A stretch of 64,000 nt of DNA from Trinickia violacea (GTDB taxonomy: Bacteria; Pseudomonadota; Gammaproteobacteria; Burkholderiales; Burkholderiaceae), in NCBI RefSeq assembly GCF_005280735.1, contig NZ_CP040077.1, positions 3,782,001 through 3,846,000 on the forward strand. The letters run 5' to 3'. Below are positions 44,295-53,354 of the stretch, one piece after another; position 1 is the first letter of the stretch; each line of letters starts with the position of its first letter. The position numbers were made by a program, and so were the translations under genes. The notes under the pieces were generated by a model. It worked only from the letters and a program-made list of their open reading frames with translations. It was not told the DNA's origin and did no database searches.

Positions 44295-45581
44295 GTGTCT
44301 ACGCTTGCTTTCAGTAAGTCCGGCCTGACGAAAACCCACGTCATTACCGCCACGACGATCGGCACGGCGCTCGAATTCTACGACTTCACGATCTACAGCT
44401 TTTTCGCCATCCAGATCGGCCAGTTGTTCTTTCCGGGCGCAACGCCCGTCAACCAGTTCCTGCTGTCGATTGGTGTGTTCGGCGTGGGTTTCGTGGTGCG
44501 GCCGCTCGGCGGCATCGTGATCGGAGCCTATGCGGACCGCGCCGGGCGCAAGAAAGCGATGGTCCTCACCATCATGCTGATGGCGCTGAGTTGCGCCATG
44601 ATCGCCTGTGCGCCGACCTACGCGGTCGCCGGACTCGCCGCGCCGTTGATCGTGCTGACCGCGCGCCTGATCCAGGGTTTCGCGGCGGGTGGCGAATTCG
44701 GCCCCGGCACCACGCTGTTGGTCGAATACGCGACCGACAGCACGCGCGCCTACTTCGCCAGTTGGAACTTCGCGGCCACGGCGGCCGGCCTCGTGCTCGG
44801 CTCGCTCGTCGCCACGTTGATCAACACCACGTTGCCCAAGCAGGCGATTCTCGAATGGGGGTGGCGTGTTCCGTTCCTGCTCGGCATCGTCGCCGCGCCG
44901 GCCGGCATGCTGATCCGCAAGCGGCTCGAAGAAACGCTCGCCGAGCGCAAACCCGGCGAGGCACCGCCGCGCGGTGCGTTGAAAGCGGCGCTGACCACCC
45001 ATCTGAATCTGACCATTCTCGGCACCTTCGCCGAACTGGGCGGCTCGGTATCCGTCTACGTCACGGCATTTTTTCTGCCGAGCCATGCGGTGCGCTCGCT
45101 GCATCTTTCGTCCACCGCCGCCGTCGTGTCGGGGATTGTCAGCTCGCTCGTGCTGTTCGCCGCGGCGCCGCTGGCGGGCATGCTCGCGGACCGCTTCAGC
45201 CGCAAGCGTGTGCTGGTCATTTCACGCATCGTCATGCTGCTGCTCGTCTATCCCGCGTTCGCCTTTCTCAGCGCACATCCGTCGATGACCGCCCTGTGCA
45301 TCGTCTCCGCCGTGCTCGCGGTGTTCGTCGTCGGACAGATCGTGCCGGTGCTCGTGATGATCCCGGAACTCTTCCCGAAGCATGTCCGCGCAACCGGTAT
45401 CGCGCTGACCTACGTGGTGAGCGCGTCGTTCTTCGGCGGCTTTTCGCCGTTTATCGCAGGCTGGCTGGTCGCGCAGACCGGCAACCCGCTCGCGCCGGCC
45501 TGGTACGTAGCCGCTGCGTGCGCCATCTCGCTGGTGCCGGTGATCTGGCTGAAGGACCGTACGGGCGAAGCGCTCCCCTGA
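44295..45581 (+). CDS. MHS-family MFS metabolite:proton symporter
   Basis: The 428-residue protein has twelve helices and metabolite:H+ symporter hallmarks: GTALEFYDFTIYSFFAIQIG at TM1, GAYADRAGRKKAMVLT between TM2 and TM3, and ARLIQGFAAGGEFGPGTTLLVEY. The start is GTG at 44295. It is divergent from the XRE-cupin regulator and followed by an amidase and an FAD oxidase, so it likely imports the compound these degrade. Relatives carry citrate, proline, shikimate or N-acyl compounds; the substrate is not predictable. Confidence 0.9.
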   Translation: MSTLAFSKSGLTKTHVITATTIGTALEFYDFTIYSFFAIQIGQLFFPGATPVNQFLLSIGVFGVGFVVRPLGGIVIGAYADRAGRKKAMVLTIMLMALSCAMIACAPTYAVAGLAAPLIVLTARLIQGFAAGGEFGPGTTLLVEYATDSTRAYFASWNFAATAAGLVLGSLVATLINTTLPKQAILEWGWRVPFLLGIVAAPAGMLIRKRLEETLAERKPGEAPPRGALKAALTTHLNLTILGTFAELGGSVSVYVTAFFLPSHAVRSLHLSSTAAVVSGIVSSLVLFAAAPLAGMLADRFSRKRVLVISRIVMLLLVYPAFAFLSAHPSMTALCIVSAVLAVFVVGQIVPVLVMIPELFPKHVRATGIALTYVVSASFFGGFSPFIAGWLVAQTGNPLAPAWYVAAACAISLVPVIWLKDRTGEALP

Positions 45582-45596
45582 TGAACCGAGGACCCA

Positions 45597-47129
45597 ATGA
45601 GTCAAGACAACGATAACGAACTGGTCGGCCGCAGCGCCGTCGAACTGCGCCGGATGATTGGTGCAAAAGATATCTCGCCGGTCGAGCTGCTCGATGCCTG
45701 CATCGCGCGCATCGAGGCGATCAATCCCGCGGTGAACGCGGTGACGGCGACGGATTTCAAGGCCGCGAGAGAAGCCGCGAAGCGCGCCGAAAAGCAGGTA
45801 TTCGATGGCGAAGCGCTCGGGCTCTTGCACGGCTTGCCGCTCGGCGTGAAGGATCTGGAAAATACCGCAGGTCTCCTGACGACCTATGGCTCGCCGATGT
45901 CGCGCGGCAATGTCCCCGCGCGCGACGTGGTCCTGGTGGAACGCCTGCGCGCCGCCGGTGCGATCGTCACGGCCAAGACCAACGTGCCGGAACACGGCGC
46001 GGGCGCGAACACGCGCAACCCGGTTTGGGGCGCAACGGGCAATCCGTTCAACCCGGCGTTGAATGCAGGCGGCTCGTCGGGCGGCTCGGCCGCTGCGCTC
46101 GCGTGCGACATGCTGCCGGTCTGCACCGGCTCCGACACCGGCGGGTCGCTGCGCATTCCGGCGTCGAAATGCGGCGTGGTGGGCTTTCGTCCGACGCCCG
46201 GCCTCGTGCCGAACTCGCGCAAGCTGGTCGGCTGGACGCCGATCTCGGTGGTCGGGCCGATGGGCCGCACCGTTGCCGATGCCTGCCTGCAGCTTGCCGC
46301 CACAGCGGGCCTCTCCGCGGGCGATCCGCTCAGCTTTCGCGCCGATCCGCTGAGCTTCGCGCGGCCCGACGATATCGACCTCGGCTCGCTGCGAGTCGGC
46401 TGGACCGAAGACTTCGGCAGTTGCGACGTGGACGACGAGATCCGCAAGGTGTTCCGCGAGCGCATCGCGCTGATTGCGCCGTCGTTCCGTTCGTGCGAGC
46501 CGATCGACTTCGATCTCGGGGATGTGCACCGCTGCTTCGACGTGATCCGCGCCGAGAGCTTCGTCGCCGGTCTGCACGATGCCTACAGACGCGACCCGGA
46601 CCAGCTCGGCCCGAACGCGCGCGCGAACTACGAGCTGGGCGCGAGCATGAGCCTCGCCGACAGCGCGTGGGCACAAGCCGAGCAGACCCGCATTTTCAAA
46701 CGCTTTCAGAGCGCGTTCGCCCCATACGACGTGATTCTCTCGCCGACCACGCCGGTCTCGCCGTTTCCGTGGCAACACCTGTACGCGGCGCAAATCGGCG
46801 GACGCGAGCAGGACAATTACTACCGCTGGCTCGCGCTGACTTACGTCGTCACGCTGACGACGCATCCGGCCGTGTCGCTGCCCTGCGGCGTCGACCATGC
46901 GGGCATGCCGTTCGGCTTGCAGATCGTCGGCCCGTTTCATGGCGACCGCAAAACGCTCGCTGTCGCGCACGCAATGGAACAGGTTTTCGATCAATCGCCG
47001 GTATTGCGCCGCCCGCGACCCGATCTTTCGAAGCTCACGCAACCGGACCCGTCGCTGAAGTCGATCGTGACGGCACCGCCTCTTTTCGACGAGTCCGGCT
47101 CGAATGGCGCCGGCACTTCAACGGTCTAA
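45597..47129 (+). CDS. Amidase (amidase signature family)
   Basis: The 510-residue enzyme has the Ser-cisSer-Lys triad of the family: the catalytic lysine in LPLGVKDLENTAG and the serines in NAGGSSGGSAAALACDM ... GSDTGGSLRIPAS. It starts at ATG 45597 with GAGGA upstream, 15 bases after the transporter gene. In context it probably cleaves an imported N-acyl or carboxamide compound, and the released amine or D-amino acid goes to the downstream oxidase. Confidence 0.92.
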   Translation: MSQDNDNELVGRSAVELRRMIGAKDISPVELLDACIARIEAINPAVNAVTATDFKAAREAAKRAEKQVFDGEALGLLHGLPLGVKDLENTAGLLTTYGSPMSRGNVPARDVVLVERLRAAGAIVTAKTNVPEHGAGANTRNPVWGATGNPFNPALNAGGSSGGSAAALACDMLPVCTGSDTGGSLRIPASKCGVVGFRPTPGLVPNSRKLVGWTPISVVGPMGRTVADACLQLAATAGLSAGDPLSFRADPLSFARPDDIDLGSLRVGWTEDFGSCDVDDEIRKVFRERIALIAPSFRSCEPIDFDLGDVHRCFDVIRAESFVAGLHDAYRRDPDQLGPNARANYELGASMSLADSAWAQAEQTRIFKRFQSAFAPYDVILSPTTPVSPFPWQHLYAAQIGGREQDNYYRWLALTYVVTLTTHPAVSLPCGVDHAGMPFGLQIVGPFHGDRKTLAVAHAMEQVFDQSPVLRRPRPDLSKLTQPDPSLKSIVTAPPLFDESGSNGAGTSTV

Positions 47130-47193
47130 AGTCGAGGTCGCCGTGACGGCACTGCCGGCGTAGTCATTAGAATCAGCCAGTGAGTTCGCGAAC

Positions 47194-48444
47194 ATGATGA
47201 AATTCGATACCGTCGTACTGGGTGCGGGCATCGTCGGCGTGTGCGTCGCCGTCCATCTGCAGAAACGCGGCTACCGGGTCGCGCTGGTCGACCGCAAGCC
47301 GCCCGGCAACGAAACTTCGCTTGGCAACGCGGGATTGATTCAGCGCGAAGGCGTCTATCCGTATGCGTTTCCTCGCGAACTCGGTACGTTGATGCGCTAT
47401 GCGCGCAACCGCTCGCCGGACGTTCGGTACCACCCCAATGCCATGCTCAAGTCCGCGCCGTTTCTGTGGCAATACTGGCGTAATTCTCATCCCGTGAAGC
47501 ATGCGGCAATCGCGAGATCCTATTCGACGCTGATCCGGCATTGCGTGAGCGAGCACCGCGTGCTGGCCGCCGCAGCCGGAGCGAGCGAGTTATTGCGCCC
47601 GATCGGCTGGATGAAGGTGTTTCGCACCGTTGCGGTTCGCGACAGCGAAACGCAACTGGCTGAGCAGTGGCATCGCGAATACGGCGTCGAATACGAATCG
47701 CTCGACGCCGCCCGCCTGCAACAGATGGAGCCCGACCTCGACCGCAGCCTGATTGGCGCATTGCGCTACACGGCGTCCGATTCCGTCAGCGATCCGAACG
47801 CGCTTGTCACGGCCTACGCAAAATACTTCGCACAGCTCGGCGGGCTTTTTTTCATCGGCGACGCGAATTCGCTGCGCGATCATTGGCAAGTGGATACGGC
47901 TGCGGGCACGCTCACGGCGGCGTCGGCGGTGGTCGCGTTGGGTCCGTGGTCGGATCAGGTGAGTTCACGGCTGGGCTATCGGCTGCCGCTCGGCGCCAAG
48001 CGCGGGTATCACATGCACTATGGCGCGCAGCCGGGCACGCGGCTGAATCATCCGGTCCTCGATGTCGAACGCGGCTACATGCTGGTGCCGATGACCAAAG
48101 GTATCCGGCTGACGACCGGCGCCGAAATCGCGCGGCACGACGCACCCAAGACGCCCATTCAGCTTGCTGCTGTCGAGCCCGTTGCCCGTACGCTGTTTCC
48201 GTTGGCCGGGCGTCTGGACGCCGAAGCGTGGATGGGCCGGCGCCCATGTACGGCCGACATGCTGCCGATCATCGGCCCGGCGCCCGATCACAAGGATTTG
48301 TGGTTCGCGTTTGGTCATGCGCATCACGGACTGACGCTGGGTCCGGTGACAGGACGGCTGATCGCGGAGATGATGGCGGGCGAGGACACCCTTGTCGATA
48401 CGCGGCCGTTCAGGGTGGATCGCTTTTTGCCGCCGCTGCGGTGA
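47194..48444 (+). CDS. FAD-dependent D-amino acid dehydrogenase-like oxidoreductase
   Basis: The 416-residue product has the Rossmann loop VVLGAGIVGVCVAVHLQKRG and the DadA-like continuation LVDRKPPGNETSLGNAGLIQ, and the C-terminal MGRRPCTADMLPIIGPAPDHKDLWFAFGH segment, which matches DadA and glycine oxidase families. It oxidatively deaminates D-amino acids or related secondary amines. It starts at ATG 47194, 64 bases after the amidase, directly behind the palindrome GTTCGCGAAC. I infer that it completes a small catabolic operon. Confidence 0.88.
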   Translation: MMKFDTVVLGAGIVGVCVAVHLQKRGYRVALVDRKPPGNETSLGNAGLIQREGVYPYAFPRELGTLMRYARNRSPDVRYHPNAMLKSAPFLWQYWRNSHPVKHAAIARSYSTLIRHCVSEHRVLAAAAGASELLRPIGWMKVFRTVAVRDSETQLAEQWHREYGVEYESLDAARLQQMEPDLDRSLIGALRYTASDSVSDPNALVTAYAKYFAQLGGLFFIGDANSLRDHWQVDTAAGTLTAASAVVALGPWSDQVSSRLGYRLPLGAKRGYHMHYGAQPGTRLNHPVLDVERGYMLVPMTKGIRLTTGAEIARHDAPKTPIQLAAVEPVARTLFPLAGRLDAEAWMGRRPCTADMLPIIGPAPDHKDLWFAFGHAHHGLTLGPVTGRLIAEMMAGEDTLVDTRPFRVDRFLPPLR

Positions 48445-48548
48445 ATTCGGATAAGTCCAGTCGCGATAGCGTGTTTGAGACTCGCGGCACCTGACAGAAT
48501 GTCGTGCCATACTTTCACGTCACGTCTATCCGCAACGCCACCTTGGTG

Positions 48549-49493
48549 ATGACTGCATCTTCCGCATCCATCGGCTTTAACGACAACCCGCTCGATCGCC
48601 GCTCCGAAAGACGCGACGATCACGCCTTCATCGAGTCTCTCCGCGGCGCCCCGTCCGCGCGCTTTCTCGTGTTCGAAGCCGATATCCCCTTGCTCAAACG
48701 CGGCAGTGAGCACGACGCGTGGTTCCTGGCGAGCGAAGCGGCCACTTTCGGCGAACCGCTTCACAGCGTCTTCCTCGGGCAGGAAAGCGATGGCAGCGGA
48801 CGTTTCGCGCTCGGTTTCAAGCTCGGCCTCGAACTGGCGGACCCATCGCCAGGCACGGTCCACCATCGGGTCGACCTGCGCTCGATCGCACTGCAAGGGC
48901 TCGTCTCCCCTGCGGTCCTGGGAATGCTGGGCCAGGCGAAGTCGATGCTCGACTGGCATCGCCGCCATTCCTTCTGCGCCAACTGCGGCTCCATGAGCCG
49001 CGTCACGGCGGCCGGCTGGCAGCGAATCTGCGATGCCTGTGGCGCCCGCCACTTTCCGCGGGTCGACCCGGTCGTGATCATGCTGGGGATTGACGGCGAG
49101 CGCTGCCTGCTCGGACGTCAACGCCAATTCGCCCCTGGGATGTACTCGGCGCTCGCGGGCTTCGTCGAGCCAGGCGAGACGGTGGAAGACGCGGTGCGCC
49201 GCGAGGTGCTCGAGGAAGCTCGAGTGAAGTGCTCACAGGTCGTCTACTTCGCGTCGCAACCGTGGCCGTTTCCTTCGTCGCTCATGATCGGCTGCTTCGC
49301 TCAGGCGAGCGATACGGAAATCGTCGTCGATACCACGGAACTCGAAGACGCCCGCTGGTTCTCCCGCTCCGAAGTCGCGGCGATGCTCGCTGGCACGCAT
49401 GCGAGCGGACTTTCCGCGCCCAAGCCATTCGCCATCGCCCATCATTTGCTGCAGGCGTATGTTGCGCAAGGTCCCTCAATATTGCGTAGCTGA
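48549..49493 (+). CDS. nudC: NAD(H) pyrophosphatase / NAD-cap RNA hydrolase
   Basis: The 314-residue Nudix enzyme has the NudC zinc ribbon (CANC ... CDAC near residues 140-160), the Nudix box GFVEPGETVEDAVRREVLEE and the NudC-specific SQPWPFPSSLMIG. It splits NADH to NMNH and AMP and removes NAD caps from RNA. I start at ATG 48549; a GTG 45 bases upstream is also possible. It lies after the oxidase but is probably independent. Confidence 0.92.
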   Translation: MTASSASIGFNDNPLDRRSERRDDHAFIESLRGAPSARFLVFEADIPLLKRGSEHDAWFLASEAATFGEPLHSVFLGQESDGSGRFALGFKLGLELADPSPGTVHHRVDLRSIALQGLVSPAVLGMLGQAKSMLDWHRRHSFCANCGSMSRVTAAGWQRICDACGARHFPRVDPVVIMLGIDGERCLLGRQRQFAPGMYSALAGFVEPGETVEDAVRREVLEEARVKCSQVVYFASQPWPFPSSLMIGCFAQASDTEIVVDTTELEDARWFSRSEVAAMLAGTHASGLSAPKPFAIAHHLLQAYVAQGPSILRS

Positions 49494-49562
49494 CCACGGA
49501 AAGTCGACAACGATGCGGACCGCCTTCCTTGGCCAGCCGATGTTCGATCGGGTCTGAATGAC

Positions 49563-50324
49563 TCAGGAATTGGTCAACAGAATCGCTTTGCGATATTTAC
49601 GATGTGTGTATTTGAGGGCGTACAGCCCCAGTGCCAATCCCACCCGACCGTCGCGCCAATTTCCACTGCGAACATACCATTTTACGAACGCGCCAACGGG
49701 ACTGGTCCATTGCTTTAATAAAAGCAAACCGATCCACTTCCGTCTGGCCAGCAAATCGGTTGCGGCCAGATCGGTGTAAAAATCAAGCTTACGCATTAAC
49801 TCGGATTTGGTCTCAAAAGTATGGTGGACCATGGGGGATTCCACGCGGCCAACACTCTCATAGCCAATAGGCGTTTCATGCACGCTGTGTTCCGTAAAAT
49901 CGGTTTTATCTCGGTGACATATCCGAATTGGATAGTCAGGGCAACCAATCGGCATGAGAGCGTGGACACGCGTGCCCATTACAATCCAATCGCGACGAAC
50001 AACGTACGCATCGTGCGAAAACCCGGACGCTTTTAGCGCCGTTATTTCATCTATCAGTGCTTCGCTGGCGATCTCATCGCTATCAAAAAACATCACAGCC
50101 TGATGCAGGCATAAGCTGTTGGCAAAGAGTCTCTGCGCGCGAAAATTGTCAAAGGTCCGGTGCGCTATTCTAGCCCCGTGTTTGGCAGCAATGGCTAAAG
50201 TTGCGTCTTTGCTGCCGCTATCTACAACCAACAGATCGTCCGCAATACGCTTCGCAGCTGCCAGAACCTTGTCTAAGTGCCGTTCACTATTGTAAGTGAG
50301 AATATATACCGAGAGTGGCGTCAA
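49563..50324 (-). CDS. Family 2 glycosyltransferase (lipopolysaccharide-core type)
   Basis: The 253-residue GT-A enzyme begins LSVYILTYNSERHLDKVLAA, then LLVVDSGSKDATLAIA and the metal-binding VMFFDSDEIASEALIDEI (DxD-like). The C-terminal part with YPIRICHRDKTDFTEHSVHE and WTSPVGAFVKWYVRSGNWRDG is typical of WaaE/KdtX-like beta-1,4-glucosyltransferases of the LPS inner core. The gene and the stretch behind its start are richer in A and T than neighbours, suggesting transfer. No other LPS gene is adjacent. Confidence 0.85.
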   Translation of the reverse strand: MTPLSVYILTYNSERHLDKVLAAAKRIADDLLVVDSGSKDATLAIAAKHGARIAHRTFDNFRAQRLFANSLCLHQAVMFFDSDEIASEALIDEITALKASGFSHDAYVVRRDWIVMGTRVHALMPIGCPDYPIRICHRDKTDFTEHSVHETPIGYESVGRVESPMVHHTFETKSELMRKLDFYTDLAATDLLARRKWIGLLLLKQWTSPVGAFVKWYVRSGNWRDGRVGLALGLYALKYTHRKYRKAILLTNS

Positions 50325-50802
50325 CTTTTTATCATCCTAGCGTCATTATTTATAAAGCGGCACCACTTAATCCCCGCAATCGGTCGAGTTATATTGTCGA
50401 CCGATTTCCCAATTATTGGGGCAACCATAGTCCATCAAATATATTGTCGGCATTTGCGAGGAAATCTTGAATGTCTGCGGTCAGACGTGGAACCGCCGCT
50501 GGACGCTCTTACGGCAATGAACCCGGCAAGTGCGTCCTATCCGCGAGCGCCACGCCATAAGCGGCGGCAGACGCTCCGGGCCTGAAAGCCGTCTTCGAAG
50601 ACCCGACTCGGACGAAAGAAAGTCGAGCGCAGATCTAAAGCTTTCTCTTTTTGAATCCGATATCACTTGTAGGCTGGTAGCGCGCCAGCCTCCGGCGGAC
50701 CACGGCCGAACACGACTCGAGCTTTCGCTGAACCGGCACCTCGCGGATCTGGGGTAAAGAAATATCCTGTTAAACGCTGCAATAATAAAAATTGGAAATC
50801 AC
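50325..50802. other. Gap upstream of the BamE-like lipoprotein
   Basis: About 480 bases with several short frames but no convincing gene. The last 45 bases before 50803 are AT-rich and contain TTAAAC and TAATAA hexamers that may promote the lipoprotein gene. A stretch of lower GC continues from the glycosyltransferase gene. Confidence 0.4.
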
Positions 50803-51294
50803 ATGAATACGAAAAATATCGTCGCTATCGGTCTTGCAGCCGCACTGTGTGGCTGCTCGGCGTTGCAACAAACTTCATCGCAACCGCAGACTACGCCGAC
50901 GGCCTCGCCATCCACATCAGCTACAGCAGGAAACGTACAGCAGTCCACTTCAACCGCCGATGGCCGCAGCATCCAGAAAATCCAAGCCGGAAAAATCGAA
51001 GGTGAAATTATCGGCACACCTGCGAAGAACAGCAAATTTGCGAAAGTTCGGATTGGTATGGGGCAGAAGCAAGTTGAAGACTTGATCGGCGCTCCGAATG
51101 ACTCGCACTCTTACACTACGGGGAAGGCATTTATTCCGTTTTATTTTGGAAAGGACGCTTATCGTGTTGAAACGTTTTACAAGAAAGAAGGTTCTCTTAC
51201 CTTCCAGGGCGGCGGTATCACTGGAACCAGCGGAGTGCTCATTCGCGTGAGTGTCGATACCACAGCGGACGGCTATGCACATAACGGCCAATAA
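50803..51294 (+). CDS. BamE/SmpA-like lipoprotein
   Basis: The 163-residue product has a lipoprotein signal with lipobox ALCGC (Cys near residue 18), a 45-residue Ser/Thr/Gln-rich linker (QTTPTASPSTSATAGNVQQS), and a SmpA/OmlA-type domain around KVRIGMGQKQVEDLIGAPND, ending with beta-strand-rich RVETFYKKEGSLTFQGGG. Proteins of this fold assist outer-membrane assembly; this is not the usual bamE but a small paralogue. GGAAAT precedes the ATG. Confidence 0.8.
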   Translation: MNTKNIVAIGLAAALCGCSALQQTSSQPQTTPTASPSTSATAGNVQQSTSTADGRSIQKIQAGKIEGEIIGTPAKNSKFAKVRIGMGQKQVEDLIGAPNDSHSYTTGKAFIPFYFGKDAYRVETFYKKEGSLTFQGGGITGTSGVLIRVSVDTTADGYAHNGQ

Positions 51295-51309
51295 ATAATC
51301 ATTGTGATT

Positions 51310-51355
51310 CCGGAGGCGCTCCAGAATATTCAAAGTTAAATGAGCCGGCCTCCGG
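51310..51355. terminator. Inverted repeat after the lipoprotein gene
   Basis: CCGGAGGC at 51310-51317 pairs with GCCTCCGG at 51348-51355 around a 30-base loop. There is no T run. It may end both the lipoprotein mRNA and the convergent kinase mRNA with Rho. Confidence 0.35.
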
Positions 51356-51390
51356 ATAGTTCAAACCAGGGAAAGCCCTTTCAGTCAGCT

Positions 51391-52872
51391 TCAAGAATTA
51401 GGTAGCAATTGAGCCTCGACGGTCGCGAGCGGCAAGGTGATCGTCAACCCAAACCCCTCCCCGGGCGCCGTGCGGATGCCGATCTGCCCCCCGAGCCGCG
51501 CGGCGCGCTCGCGCATCCCGAGCAAGCCGAACGAATTCGGGCCCGGCCGCGCGTCGCGTGCCGTTCCTCGGCCGTTGTCGGCGATCCGCACGATGCAGTG
51601 CGGATCGTCGCGCACGATCTCGAGCGTCGCTTCGGTGGCGCGCGAATGGCGCGCGATATTCGTCAGCGCTTCTTGGACCATGCGAAACACTTCTGTTGCG
51701 CTGTCCCGGCTGAACGCGATGTCGTTCGCGTCGACGCGCGTGGTCACGCGCACGTCGTAGCGTGCCGAGAACTCCGTGACGAGCCAGTCGATCGCCGGCA
51801 TCAGGCCAAGATCGTCGAGGATCACGGGCCGAAGGTCCGTCGCGATTCGCCGCACGGAGTGAACCAGCTGATCGATCAGCGCGTAAACGTTCTGCAGGAT
51901 CGCGCTCGACGCAGCGGCTTCGGCACGCTTGAGCTCGTCCTCGGCAAACATGACTTCCATTTTCAGCGCGGTCAGCTGCTGACCGAGATCGTCGTGCAGT
52001 TCGCGCGCAATGCGGGTCTTTTCCTCTTCGCGGATGTGCTGGATGTTCGCGGACAGGCGCTGCAGTTCTTCGCGAGAGCTGCGCAATGCCTCGTCGGCGC
52101 GCTTGCGATCGGTGACGTCCATGATCCAGCCCACGATGCGATAAGGTTCGCCCGATACCGTCCGTAGCGCCTGCCCGCGCGACTGAATCCAGTGGAATTC
52201 ACCCGACTTGGTGCGCACCCGATATTCGACGTTGTAGTCGCGTTTGTGCTCCATATGCGCCTTCAGGTTCGCCGCGACCAATTCGACGTCGTCCGGGTGA
52301 ATGGCGTCCTGATGCGCTTGGGCCACATTGGGCATTTCATGGTCCTCGTAGCCGAGGATTTCCTTGAAATGAGGCGAAAAGTACATCGTGCCCGTTTGCG
52401 GATTCCAATCCCACAGGCCCGCCGTGGCGCCGCTCACGGCGAGTTGAAACCGTTCTTCGCTCGCCGCCAGCGCCGCTGCCACGCGGTGCCGCTCGATCGC
52501 GTAGCGAATCGCGCGGCCCAACAGCGACGCGTGGATTTCCTTCTTGAGCAGATAGTCCTGCGCGCCTTCCTGGATCGCCAGCAAACCGACCGACATGTTG
52601 TCGAGCCCGGTCAGCACCAGCACCGGCACCTCGGGCGCGTGCCGGCGAAACGTGCGGAACGTGTCGACGCCTTGCGCGTCGGGCAGCCCCAGATCGAGCA
52701 GCACGACGTCGAGGTGTGCCGCCTGCGCCTCCGCCAAAGCTTGCGACAGCAGCTCGGCACGAATCAGCTGGTGCTCGAAATCCGTTACGTCCGCGAGCGC
52801 CTCGCCGATCAGCAAAGCATCGGTGACACTGTCCTCGACCAGCAGAATCCGGAGGGTTCGGGGCGTGCTCAA
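51391..52872 (-). CDS. Receiver-PAS-HisKA_3 sensor kinase
   Basis: The 493-residue protein has an N-terminal receiver (RILLVEDSVTDALLIGEAL, phospho-acceptor in LDVVLLDLGLPDAQG) over residues 8-125, a PAS domain with PAC (about 150-285) and a NarL-type kinase: the H box EKTRIARELHDDLGQQLTAL and a HATPase (IADNGRGTARDARPGPNSFG). No membrane helix is seen, so it is cytoplasmic and takes phosphate or signal from the preceding response regulator. It starts with TTG at 52872, overlapping the regulator's stop as TTGA. HisKA_3 kinases normally pair with LuxR-type regulators, absent here. Confidence 0.85.
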   Translation of the reverse strand: MSTPRTLRILLVEDSVTDALLIGEALADVTDFEHQLIRAELLSQALAEAQAAHLDVVLLDLGLPDAQGVDTFRTFRRHAPEVPVLVLTGLDNMSVGLLAIQEGAQDYLLKKEIHASLLGRAIRYAIERHRVAAALAASEERFQLAVSGATAGLWDWNPQTGTMYFSPHFKEILGYEDHEMPNVAQAHQDAIHPDDVELVAANLKAHMEHKRDYNVEYRVRTKSGEFHWIQSRGQALRTVSGEPYRIVGWIMDVTDRKRADEALRSSREELQRLSANIQHIREEEKTRIARELHDDLGQQLTALKMEVMFAEDELKRAEAAASSAILQNVYALIDQLVHSVRRIATDLRPVILDDLGLMPAIDWLVTEFSARYDVRVTTRVDANDIAFSRDSATEVFRMVQEALTNIARHSRATEATLEIVRDDPHCIVRIADNGRGTARDARPGPNSFGLLGMRERAARLGGQIGIRTAPGEGFGLTITLPLATVEAQLLPNS

Positions 52873-53321
52873 GGCTGATCCGGAGGCAGTGTGACGACGC
52901 CGAACCAGAAGTCGTTGATGGTCCGCACGACGTCGATGAACTTTTCGAAATCCACGGGCTTGGTGATGTAGCAATTGGCATGGAGCCCGTAAGATCGCGC
53001 GATGTCCTCTTCCGCCTTCGAGGTGGTCAAGATGACGACGGGGATGTTCTTGTACTCGGGATCGGTCTTCAACTCTTCGAGCACTTCCCGGCCGCTCTTG
53101 CGCGGCAGATTGAGATCGAGAATGATCAGCCCCGGCCGGCGCGCCGAACGATACTGGCCCTCGCGCCGCAGGAATTCCATCGCCGCCACCCCGTCGTCCA
53201 CGACGTGAAGCGGATTGAGCACCTTGTAGTGCTCCATGGCTTCACGCGTCATCATGACGTCGGTTGGACTGTCCTCCACCAAGAGGATATGAACCAAATT
53301 TCCGGATTCGTCGACGATCAT
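52869..53321 (-). CDS. Stand-alone Rcp1-type response regulator
   Basis: The 150-residue receiver has the acidic pair LLVEDSPTDVMMTREAM, the phospho-acceptor Asp in LIILDLNLPRKSGREVLEEL, and Thr/Lys signature residues (VVILTTSKAEEDI, YITKPVDFEKF). It lacks an output domain. Single-domain regulators of this type (Rcp1) sit next to phytochrome-like kinases, as here between the CHASE3 kinase and the receiver-kinase. It probably relays phosphate between them. Confidence 0.9.
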   Translation of the reverse strand: MIVDESGNLVHILLVEDSPTDVMMTREAMEHYKVLNPLHVVDDGVAAMEFLRREGQYRSARRPGLIILDLNLPRKSGREVLEELKTDPEYKNIPVVILTTSKAEEDIARSYGLHANCYITKPVDFEKFIDVVRTINDFWFGVVTLPPDQP

Positions 53322-53354
53322 CGGCTGCTCCTTAGATTTATGTCGTTATCCTGA

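Noticed and set aside
47184..47193. Palindrome GTTCGCGAAC before the DadA-like gene
   Set aside because: Only ten bases in GC-rich DNA, likely chance; it overlaps the ribosome binding region and has no partner copy nearby.
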